A DNA stretch of 64,000 nucleotides from Pseudomonas chlororaphis (lineage in GTDB: Bacteria; Pseudomonadota; Gammaproteobacteria; Pseudomonadales; Pseudomonadaceae), in the NCBI RefSeq assembly GCF_003731765.1, contig NZ_MOAL01000004.1, positions 806,001 to 870,000 on the forward strand. Direction: 5' to 3'. Made by a program: the position numbers and the translations under genes. Below are positions 53,020 through 61,090 of the stretch, in pieces. Below the pieces are notes generated by a model. That model had not been told where the DNA came from, did not search any database, and saw only the letters and a program-made list of their open reading frames with translations. How positions within the stretch are numbered: the first letter of the stretch is position 1; each line of letters opens with the position of its first letter.

Positions 53020-53634
53020 TCAGCGTTGGGCGAACGCCAGGTTCAGGCCCAGGGCGGCGAAGCTCGCGGCAAAACTGCGGCGTAGCCAGTTTTGCACCCG
53101 GGGCGACTCGATCACGGCTCGGCGGAACAGGTTGGCCAGCAACCCGTAGAGCACGAACACCGCCAGGGTCATGGCCATGAATACCGCGCTCAAGCTGAGC
53201 ATTTGCAGGGCCGGGGCGGCGCCATCGTGGCGGATGAACTGGGGCAGGAAGGCCAGGAAGAAGATGGTCAGTTTGGGGTTGAGGATGTTCAGCAGGCAGG
53301 CCTTGAGCATCAGGCTGCCGGCGCGGGTACTGCCGGTGTGCCGGTCCACGGCGAAGGCCGAGCGATCACGCCAGGTGGCATACGCCAGGTACAGCAGGTA
53401 GGCGACCCCGGCGAATTTCAGGCCCTGGAAAGCCAGGGCGCTGGTGTGCAACAACGCCGACAGGCCCAGCACCGAGGCCAGCAGGTGCGGGACGATGCCG
53501 GCGGTGCAGCCCACGGCGGTGAACAGGCTGGCGCGCTTGCCGGCCACCAGGGCGGTGGAAATGGTCAGGATCACGCCGCTGCCGGGGATCAGCACGACGA
53601 TCAGTGAGGTGATGAGAAAATCCAGGCTTAACAT
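53020..53634 (-). CDS. LysE/RhtB-family exporter
   Basis: A 204-residue protein with six helices. IPGSGVILTISTALVAGKRASLFTAVG and CLLNILNPKLTIFFLAFLPQFI are LysE signatures. It lies 62 bp upstream of the monooxygenase gene on the same strand, so the two may be transcribed together. Confidence 0.86.
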   Translation of the reverse strand: MLSLDFLITSLIVVLIPGSGVILTISTALVAGKRASLFTAVGCTAGIVPHLLASVLGLSALLHTSALAFQGLKFAGVAYLLYLAYATWRDRSAFAVDRHTGSTRAGSLMLKACLLNILNPKLTIFFLAFLPQFIRHDGAAPALQMLSLSAVFMAMTLAVFVLYGLLANLFRRAVIESPRVQNWLRRSFAASFAALGLNLAFAQR

Positions 53635-53854
53635 CCAGTTCGAACTCCTTGAACAGTGGGTTTACGGCAGATCAGCCGGCGCCCCATAACGCCCTCGGGG
53701 CGGTGCAGATTGAGCGTAGGTGAAAATCGCCGATCTTCGCGGTTATTGGTCTAGCCGGGTGGCGTGGGGGAACGCCGTTGGCGGTTGTCGGTCGATATTC
53801 GCGGCAACCTGCTTCACTGGAAGCAGGGTGGACCGACACGGTATTTGGGGAATC

Positions 53855-54943
53855 ATGAACCTGCATCGAGTTATTTTCACCAGTACGGCGCTGTTGCTGC
53901 TGGCCGGTTGCGCCGGCCAGCGCGGTGCCCAGGCGCCGACGCCAAGCCCGGCCGAGGTGCAGGCGCAGGTTGTTCGCCTGTTGCCGCCGCAGACCCAGGA
54001 TCGCCAGGGCTGGGCCACGGATATCCAGGTGGCGTTCAGCGCCCAGGGCATCGAGCCGAGCAAGGGCAACCTGTGTGCGGTGCTGGCGGTGGCCGAGCAG
54101 GAGTCGACCTTTCAGGTGGACCCGCCGGTGCCCGGGTTGGGCAAAATCGCCCGCCAGGAGATCGACCGGCGCGCGGCCAAGGTGCATGTGCCGTCGCTGC
54201 TGGTGAGTGCGGCCCTGCAGGTGCGCTCGCCCAACGGCCAGTCCTACAGCGAGCGGCTGGCCAAGGCTCGCACCGAGAAAGAGTTGAGCGCGATTTTCGA
54301 TGACTTCATCGGCATGGTGCCCATGGGCAAGACCCTGTTCGGCAGCTTCAACCCGGTGCACACCGGCGGGCCGATGCAGGTCAGCATCGAATTCGCCGAA
54401 AAACAGGCCAAGGCTTATCCCTATCCGGTTCAGGGTTCAGTGCGCCAGGAAGTCTTCAGTCGCCGGGGCGGGATGTATTTCGGCATCGCCCATTTACTCG
54501 GCTACCCAGTGAATTACCCGCAGCCGCTGTACCGTTTCGCCGATTTCAACGCCGGCTGGTACGCCAGTCGCAACGCCGCGTTCCAGAACGCCGTCAGCCG
54601 TGCCACGGGGATTGCCCTGGCCCTGGACGGCGACCTGATCCGCTACGACTCGGTGATGCCGGGCAGCACCGAATTGGCGGTGCGCACCCTGGGCAAGCAG
54701 TTGGACATGCGCAACCCGACCCTGCGCGATCAATTGGAAAAGGGCAGTGGCGCGGAGTTTGAGCAGACCCGCCTGTACCAGCGGGTGTTCGCCCTGGCCG
54801 ACCGTGCCGCCGGCCAGCCGCTGCCCCGTCAGTTGTTGCCAGGCATCGAACTCAAGAGCCCGAAAATCACCCGCAAACTGACCACGGCCTGGTTCGCCAA
54901 GCGGGTGGATGAGCGTTACCAGCGCTGCATGAAACGCGGCTAA
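53855..54943 (+). CDS. DUF1615 family lipoprotein
   Basis: A 362-residue lipoprotein with lipobox LLAGC. The DUF1615 core includes NLCAVLAVAEQESTFQVDP, which looks like a lysozyme-type active-site helix with Glu, and FADFNAGWYASRNAAFQNAV. A role in peptidoglycan handling is possible but not shown. The ATG giving MNLHRVIFTST was chosen over an open upstream extension. A strong terminator follows. Confidence 0.83.
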   Translation: MNLHRVIFTSTALLLLAGCAGQRGAQAPTPSPAEVQAQVVRLLPPQTQDRQGWATDIQVAFSAQGIEPSKGNLCAVLAVAEQESTFQVDPPVPGLGKIARQEIDRRAAKVHVPSLLVSAALQVRSPNGQSYSERLAKARTEKELSAIFDDFIGMVPMGKTLFGSFNPVHTGGPMQVSIEFAEKQAKAYPYPVQGSVRQEVFSRRGGMYFGIAHLLGYPVNYPQPLYRFADFNAGWYASRNAAFQNAVSRATGIALALDGDLIRYDSVMPGSTELAVRTLGKQLDMRNPTLRDQLEKGSGAEFEQTRLYQRVFALADRAAGQPLPRQLLPGIELKSPKITRKLTTAWFAKRVDERYQRCMKRG

Positions 54944-54980
54944 CGACGTTCCTGGCGCTGGACGGTTATCAGAATGAAAA

Positions 54981-55009
54981 AAGCCCGGCTGATAAGGCCG
55001 GGCTTCTTT
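54981..55009. terminator. Bidirectional terminator between DUF1615 and the repeat protein
   Basis: AAGCCCGGC pairs with GCCGGGCTT around a 7-nt loop, with CTTTT after it on the plus strand and a run of six A before it that reads as T on the minus strand. Confidence 0.85.
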
Positions 55010-55031
55010 TCCGATACCGCTGTTGAGTGAC

Positions 55032-55469
55032 TCATGCACGGTTCTGAACCCGTCGATCCGAACCGCCTTCAGCGACACGGCGTTCGATCAGACGGTCCGA
55101 ACCACCTTCAGCGACGCGGCGCTCGATCAGACGATCCGAACCACCTTCAGCGACGCGGCGCTCGATCAGACGATCCGAACCTCCTTCAGCCACACGACGC
55201 TCGATCAAACGATCCGAACCGCCTTCAGCGACACGGCGTTCGATCAAACGATCCGAACCACCTTCAGCGACGCGGCGCTCGATCAGACGGTCCGAACCAC
55301 CTTCAGCGACACGGCGTTCGATCAGACGATCCGAACCGCCTTCAGCTACGCGGCGCTCGATCAGACGATCCGAACCGCCTTCTGCAACGGCGGAGTGAGT
55401 GTAGGTGGCGGCGAAGGTGTTGGCTGCCAGTACCGAGAACGCGAGGCCGAGAATGATGTGGCGTTTCAT
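55032..55469 (-). CDS. Secreted protein of eight identical 13-residue repeats
   Basis: A 145-residue protein. A signal peptide (MKRHIILGLAFSVLAANTFA) is followed by seven residues, eight exact copies of VAEGGSDRLIERR and a shortened ninth ending RRVQNRA. All DNA differences between copies are synonymous. Each unit has net charge near zero and ends in a dibasic ER-R. Similar short repeat proteins in Pseudomonas have been labelled phage infection proteins without experimental support that I know of. Function is unknown. The ATG was chosen because the signal peptide begins there. Confidence 0.8.
   Translation of the reverse strand: MKRHIILGLAFSVLAANTFAATYTHSAVAEGGSDRLIERRVAEGGSDRLIERRVAEGGSDRLIERRVAEGGSDRLIERRVAEGGSDRLIERRVAEGGSDRLIERRVAEGGSDRLIERRVAEGGSDRLIERRVAEGGSDRRVQNRA
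55050..55388. repeat. 39-bp tandem repeat, eight full copies and one partial
   Basis: Contiguous 39-bp units encode the repeat protein on the minus strand; the eight full units span 55077-55388. There are no spacers. The unit length is a multiple of three, so other frames stay open too and give false ORFs. Confidence 0.95.
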
Positions 55470-55544
55470 GAGGGTGTGCTCCGGTGTGTGTGTTGGGTAT
55501 GGAGCAGAGGTTACGCGAGGGATTTTTTTAGAGAACTTCATTGG

Positions 55545-55563
55545 GTCGATGGTGACCATCGAC
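55545..55563. promoter_or_regulatory. Perfect 19-bp palindrome upstream of the repeat protein
   Basis: GTCGATGGT and ACCATCGAC flank a single central G. It lies 76 bp upstream of the repeat-protein ATG and in the gap behind the DUF4349 gene, a likely operator for a dimeric regulator. Confidence 0.45.
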
Positions 55564-55619
55564 GCCGATGATGTTTGGCGCAGCAGGAGCCGTTAAGCAG
55601 GCTCCTGCTGGGGGAGGGG

Positions 55620-56414
55620 TCAAGGGCGGCGGCGGATGAACTTGCGCCACAGCCAGACCCAGAGCATGGCCAGCGGGAAGGCGAGGATCAGGAACGGCAA
55701 GGCGTAGCTGCCTTTCTCCAGGGCTTGGGCGGTGCCGTCGGACAAGTTGTCCAGCAGGTTGGCGAAGGCCTGTTTCAGGTTGGACTGGCGTTGTGCGCTG
55801 TCGCTGGGCTGGAAGTCCAGGGTCACCCGGTTGGTGTCCAGGCGGCGCTGCTGGCCGGCGGCGGTTTGTGCCAGGGCCAGCAGTTCGTTCTCGATGGTCA
55901 CCTGCTCGCGGCTGAGCACCACCAGGTCGCTGACACTGATGTCGCGGCGCGCCGCCAGCTCGTCCAGGCGTCGTTGCTGGGCCTTGAGGCGGTCCTGTTG
56001 GCGCTGCACATCGGCCACGGCGTCGGCCAGGTCTTCGGCGGTGGTGATGCGTTCACCCAGCTCGGCGCCTTCGGACGCCAGTTTGACCAGGGGCTCCACG
56101 CCTTCCGGGGCGATGCGCAGGATGATCCGGGAGCGGTACTGGCCCTGTTCCAGGCGCAGGATGTTGCAGGCGCCGAAGCTGGCCTGTTCGCAGGCTTCGC
56201 GTGTGGCCTCCACGCGGGTGGCAATCTGCGCCGACGGCAAGGACAGGCTCAGTTCATGTTCGTAGGCCAGCAAGGCACCGGCCCTGCCCTTGGCGCCTGC
56301 CACTTCTGCCGATGACGAGCGCTCGCTGGGTGAGCAGGCGCTCAGGGCTAGGCTGCCGAGCAATACCAAAGCCAAGGCCCCGAATGAAGCGGGGCGGCGG
56401 TCCTGAAGGTGCAT
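55620..56414 (-). CDS. DUF4349 family lipoprotein
   Basis: A 264-residue protein with lipobox LSAC. It has a beta-rich part, a long coiled coil (about 120-175: DVQRQQDRLKAQQRRLDEL), a second beta part and one membrane segment near the C-terminus followed by basic residues, as in DUF4349 proteins. Role unknown; it may bridge lipid anchor and inner membrane. Confidence 0.84.
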   Translation of the reverse strand: MHLQDRRPASFGALALVLLGSLALSACSPSERSSSAEVAGAKGRAGALLAYEHELSLSLPSAQIATRVEATREACEQASFGACNILRLEQGQYRSRIILRIAPEGVEPLVKLASEGAELGERITTAEDLADAVADVQRQQDRLKAQQRRLDELAARRDISVSDLVVLSREQVTIENELLALAQTAAGQQRRLDTNRVTLDFQPSDSAQRQSNLKQAFANLLDNLSDGTAQALEKGSYALPFLILAFPLAMLWVWLWRKFIRRRP

Positions 56415-56604
56415 TGTTTCTCCTTGATGGCGGGGGCAAGTGTCAGGGCGCGCATCTTAACGCCGATTGCCGCGGTAAGGCGGTTTGTGTGGGGCTTATT
56501 GCAGTCAATTCCCGGGGCTGATGCAGATGGGCGGCGCGGTGGATCTGGACTACACCTGCGACCACTGCGACGTGCAGTGTCATCAACCCAGTCAGGAGCG
56601 CCCC

Positions 56605-57018
56605 ATGAGTGAATCGGATCTTCCCCCCGGCTTCCAATTGTTGCCCCGCAGCAGCCCGCTGCTGACCCTGATCGGCCCGGTGTACTGCCGTGGCAGCGGC
56701 CTGGACCTGCACCTTGGCCTGCGCGCCGACGAACGTCATGCCAATGGGCGCGGCACGGTGCACGGCGGCATTCTTGCCACCCTGGCGGACATCGGCATGG
56801 GCTACGCCATGGCCTTTTCCAGCGACCCGCCGGTGCCGCTGATCACTGCCAGCATGAGCCTGGATTACCTCGGTGCGGCGCAGGTCGGGGAGTGGATCGA
56901 GGTACGCCTGGAGCATTCCCAGCGCGGGCGGCAGCTGGCGTTTGCCGGCGTGGTGCTGACGGTGGGCGAGCGGGTGGTGGCGCGGGGCAAGGGGGTGTTT
57001 GCCGTGCCCCGGGAGTGA
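56605..57018 (+). CDS. PaaI-type hotdog thioesterase
   Basis: A 137-residue single hotdog domain. The HGG motif in RGTVHGGILATLADIGMGYAM is the PaaI/acyl-CoA thioesterase signature, and SMSLDYLGAAQVGEWIEV follows. The acyl-CoA substrate is unknown. The ATG follows AGGAGCGCC; the longer open frame is unlikely. It converges on rtcR. Confidence 0.87.
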   Translation: MSESDLPPGFQLLPRSSPLLTLIGPVYCRGSGLDLHLGLRADERHANGRGTVHGGILATLADIGMGYAMAFSSDPPVPLITASMSLDYLGAAQVGEWIEVRLEHSQRGRQLAFAGVVLTVGERVVARGKGVFAVPRE

Positions 57019-57060
57019 AGTCGGCCCAGGGTGCGCGGGCCGTTAGCTGGAGGGGGAGGG

Positions 57061-58659
<1,599 letters not shown>

Positions 58660-58726
58660 GTTTATACCTGGAGATAAGTAGCGATACGAAAGGATAAATA
58701 ATTGGGTGTCGACCTGTCGCTGATTT

Positions 58727-58795
58727 TTCCTTAATAAAATAAATTAAATAAAAATATTGTTTAAAATCAATAACTTAAAAATTAAATCACGGCCA
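58727..58795. promoter_or_regulatory. AT-rich tract upstream of the ro60 sigma54 promoter
   Basis: A run almost free of G and C (AATAAAATAAATTAAAT and similar) between rtcR and the -24 element. In this high-GC genome it stands out. It could be the RtcR binding region or a bend site. Confidence 0.4.
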
Positions 58796-58804
58796 GAAAA
58801 CAAA

Positions 58805-58822
58805 CTGGCACGTGCCCTGCAA
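58805..58822 (+). promoter_or_regulatory. Sigma54 (-24/-12) promoter of the RNA repair operon
   Basis: CTGGCACGTGCCCTGCAA carries GG and GC separated by 10 bp, as sigma54 requires, with TGGCACG a perfect -24 block. The start would fall near 58832, about 30 nt before the ro60 ATG. Its activator RtcR is encoded divergently. Confidence 0.85.
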
Positions 58823-58863
58823 TCACTCTGGCAACGAAACGGATAACAGAGCGAGACGCCATC

Positions 58864-60414
58864 ATGGCCAACCCCCAGCTGTTCAACACCCAACAGGCAA
58901 CGGCCGCCGCCAGCAACACGCTGAATGCCTCCAAGGCTCCGGCCTATGCCTACAGCGCCAAGCATCGGCTGGCGCAGTTGGCGGCGACGGGTTGCCTGAA
59001 CCAGACCTTCTACACCTCGGCCGACAGCCAGCTCGACAGCGTGCTGCAACTGGTGGCCCAACTGGACAGCCGCTACGTGGCCAAGGCCGCTCGTTACGCT
59101 CGGCAGCAGGGCCACATGAAGGACATGCCGGCGTTGATGTTGGCGGCCCTGGCGGCCCAGCGTTCCTCGGTGTTGCCAGAGTTGTTCGAGCACGTGGTGG
59201 ACAGCGGCAAGATGCTGCGCAACTTCGTGCAGATCCTGCGCAGCGGCGCCACCGGGCGTAAGTCCCTGGGTTCGCAGCCCAAGCGCCTGGTGCAGAACTG
59301 GTTGAACAACGCCAGCGAATACCAATTGTTGCAGGCCTCGGTCGGCAACCAACCGTCCCTGGCGGACGTGGTGAAGATGGTTCACCCCAAGCCGGCCGAG
59401 GCCTGGCGCGAAGCCTTCTTTGCCTGGTTGATCGGCAAGCCGGTGGATGCGCAGGCATTGCCACCGCTGACCCGGGCCTTGCTGGCCTTTCGCAGCGGCG
59501 CCAGCAGCGAGTTGCCCCAGGTGCCCTTTATGCTGCTGGCCAACGAGACGCTGAGTGCCGAGCAATGGGCGGCCCAGGCGCGCAACATGGGGTGGCAGGC
59601 CTTGCGCATGAACCTCAACACCCTGGCGCGCCACGGCGCGTTCAAGGTGGCGGGTTGCACTGACTATGTGGCGGCGCGCCTGGCGGATGCCGAGGCCGTG
59701 GCCAAGGCCCGGGTCTACCCGTACCAGTTGCTGGCGGCCTATCGCATGGCCGGCGCCGAGGTGCCGGGCAAGGTCCGCGAGGCGCTGCAGGATGCCCTGG
59801 AGTTGTCATTGGCCAACGTGCCGGCCTTGCCAGGTTCGGTGGTGGTGTGTCCCGACGTGTCGGGCTCGATGCACAGCCCGATCACCGGTTATCGCCAGGG
59901 CGCCACCACCGCGGTACGTTGCATCGATGTGGCGGCCCTGGTGGCGGCAGCGGTGGTGCGCAAGCAGCCAGCGGCGCGGGTGATGCCCTTTGAAATGAGG
60001 GTGGTGGACATCCAGCTCAACCCGCGGGACAGCGTGATGAGCAATGCGCAGAAGCTTGCGGCGATTGGCGGCGGCGGAACCCACTGTTCGGCGCCCCTGG
60101 CCAAGCTGGCGGATGACAAGGCCAAGGTCGATACGCTGATCCTGGTCTCGGACAACGAGTCGTGGATGGATGCCCGGCGGCATGGGGCGACTGAAACCCT
60201 GCGCCAGTGGCAGCGGATCAAGGCCATCAACCCGCAAGCGCGGCTGGTGTGCATCGACCTGCAACCCGGGGCCACGACCCAGGCCATGGACCGCGAGGAC
60301 ATCCTCAACGTCGGCGGCTTCAGCGACGCAGTGTTTGACCTGATCGGCCAGTTCGCCTCCGGGCAGTACGGCACGCAGCACTGGGTCGAGGCGATCGAGG
60401 CGTTGGCGCCCTGA
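58864..60414 (+). CDS. rsr: Ro60-family Y RNA-binding protein (TROVE plus vWA)
   Basis: A 516-residue protein, the bacterial Ro orthologue Rsr. Residues 25-330 form the HEAT-like TROVE ring (RYARQQGHMKDMPALMLAALAA, LVQNWLN), and residues 340-510 a von Willebrand A domain with the MIDAS motif DVSGSM. The ring binds Y RNAs and structured RNA ends and can hand RNA to a nuclease. It is the first gene after the sigma54 promoter and is followed by four Y-RNA-like modules and rtcB. Confidence 0.94.
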   Translation: MANPQLFNTQQATAAASNTLNASKAPAYAYSAKHRLAQLAATGCLNQTFYTSADSQLDSVLQLVAQLDSRYVAKAARYARQQGHMKDMPALMLAALAAQRSSVLPELFEHVVDSGKMLRNFVQILRSGATGRKSLGSQPKRLVQNWLNNASEYQLLQASVGNQPSLADVVKMVHPKPAEAWREAFFAWLIGKPVDAQALPPLTRALLAFRSGASSELPQVPFMLLANETLSAEQWAAQARNMGWQALRMNLNTLARHGAFKVAGCTDYVAARLADAEAVAKARVYPYQLLAAYRMAGAEVPGKVREALQDALELSLANVPALPGSVVVCPDVSGSMHSPITGYRQGATTAVRCIDVAALVAAAVVRKQPAARVMPFEMRVVDIQLNPRDSVMSNAQKLAAIGGGGTHCSAPLAKLADDKAKVDTLILVSDNESWMDARRHGATETLRQWQRIKAINPQARLVCIDLQPGATTQAMDREDILNVGGFSDAVFDLIGQFASGQYGTQHWVEAIEALAP

Positions 60415-60436
60415 TCGGCAAACCATGGAGTCAACC

Positions 60437-60471
60437 GTCCGCCGCAAACACGGCGGACACCGGAGTTTTTT
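60437..60471 (+). terminator. Hairpin with distal T tract between ro60 and the Y RNA array
   Basis: GTCCGCCG pairs with CGGCGGAC around CAAACA; TTTTTT follows seven bases later. The gap makes it a weak terminator, so it may attenuate or mark an end or processing point for the ro60 message while letting some transcription continue into the array. Confidence 0.5.
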
Positions 60472-60478
60472 GTTCACA

Positions 60479-60536
60479 GGCCCTGAATGCCGTCGAGACT
60501 ACATCCAAAGGCGTCTCGGCCATTCTTGTCAGGGCC
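60479..60536 (+). ncRNA. Y-RNA-like module 1, minimal, without tRNA part
   Basis: GGCCCTGA pairs perfectly with TCAGGGCC at the ends. Inside, GAGAC pairs with GTCTC. The conserved GAATGC-N8-CTACAT and the 3' CTTGTC shared with the other modules are present. At 58 nt it is just the Ro-binding type stem and a loop, with no tRNA mimicry. Confidence 0.75.
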
Positions 60537-60542
60537 GGTGAC

Positions 60543-60619
60543 GGCACGAATGCGGGTGGCTGTACATGATGGTTAAGGCCGGTTCGATTCCGGCCATCAG
60601 TCACCGTTGTTGTCGTGCC
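60543..60619 (+). ncRNA. Y-RNA-like module 2 with one T arm
   Basis: GGCACGA pairs with TCGTGCC at the ends; GGTG pairs with CACC further in. It carries GAATGC-N8-GTACAT and TTGTTGTC. The loop holds a helix GATGG/CCATC leading to a tRNA-type T arm with the loop TTCGATT (60577-60595). There is no D arm. Length is 77 nt. Confidence 0.78.
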
Positions 60620-60639
60620 AACTGATTTGCAGGTTTTTT

Positions 60640-60769
60640 GCGACGAATGCAGGTGGAACTACATCCCACGTTCGTGATGCGGGTTCGATTCCCGCCGGTG
60701 CCTGAAGAGGGCGCCGTAGTTTAAAGGGCAGAACACGAAACTTATGTTTCACCGTTCCCTTGTCGTCGC
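60640..60769 (+). ncRNA. Y-RNA-like module 3 with permuted tRNA mimic
   Basis: The ends pair as GCGACGA/TCGTCGC. GAATGC-N8-CTACAT and CTTGTC are present; GACGAATG fits the Ro-contact consensus recalled for bacterial Y RNAs. The loop contains, in order, a T arm (60679-60695, loop TTCGATT), a 7-bp acceptor-like stem CGGTGCC/GGCGCCG closed by TGAAGAG, a D-arm-like GTTTAAAGGGCAGAAC and a small hairpin GAAAC-TTAT-GTTTC. That is tRNA order permuted, with the acceptor ends joined by a loop. Length is 130 nt. Confidence 0.82.
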
Positions 60770-60778
60770 ACGGTTTTG

Positions 60779-60792
60779 CCCACTTCGGTGGG
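60779..60792 (+). other. UUCG tetraloop hairpin between modules 3 and 4
   Basis: CCCAC-TTCG-GTGGG, a very stable small hairpin just before module 4. It may separate the folding of neighbouring modules or mark a processing site. Confidence 0.6.
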
Positions 60793-60794
60793 TC

Positions 60795-60903
60795 GGCAGC
60801 GAATGCCACAGGTACTACATGGTGTCGCGGGTTCGAGCCCCGCCAGCCGCAAGGCTGTAGCTCAGTGGGTAGAGCCTATGTGCCTGTTCCTCTTGTCGCT
60901 GCC
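60795..60903 (+). ncRNA. Y-RNA-like module 4 with permuted tRNA mimic
   Basis: GGCAGCGA pairs with TCGCTGCC at the ends and ACAGG with CCTGT inside. It has GAATGC-N8-CTACAT and CTTGTC. The loop holds a T arm (60827-60843, loop TTCGAGC), an acceptor-like stem CAGCC/GGCTG capped by a GCAA tetraloop, and a textbook D arm GCTC-AGTGGGTA-GAGC (60860-60875). No anticodon arm is present. Length is 109 nt. Confidence 0.84.
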
Positions 60904-60957
60904 CGCAGGCCTGGCCTGCACTGATTCATCAGCCTTTACACCGAACATCGCTGTCCC

Positions 60958-61035
60958 GTAGGCGCTGGCTTGCCAGCGAAGAGGCCCGAGAAATGGCCTT
61001 CACCGGCACGCCGAACGCCGCCCGGCGGCGCCTAC
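60958..61035. repeat. REP-type element between the Y RNA array and rtcB
   Basis: GTAGGCGC and GCGCCTAC form the outer arms. Inside is GCTGGCTTGCCAGCGAA, identical in inverse to the core at 1646-1662. It sits in the transcribed spacer and could stabilise or separate parts of the message. Confidence 0.7.
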
Positions 61036-61090
61036 AGGCAAACTATTGAACAGGGCCGGATCACCGGCCACAGGAAGAAGAGACAAACAC

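Noticed and set aside
55050..55388. CRISPR array
   Set aside because: The 39-bp repeats are contiguous with no spacers and encode a protein in frame.
55023..55571. Plus-strand open frames across the repeat region
   Set aside because: They stay open only because the unit length is a multiple of three; they lack a signal peptide or ribosome site, and codon variation follows the minus-strand protein.
60679..60876. True tRNA genes suggested by canonical T and D arms
   Set aside because: The arms are in reversed order, no anticodon arm exists, the acceptor-like ends are joined by loops, and each set lies inside a closed Y-RNA-type stem.
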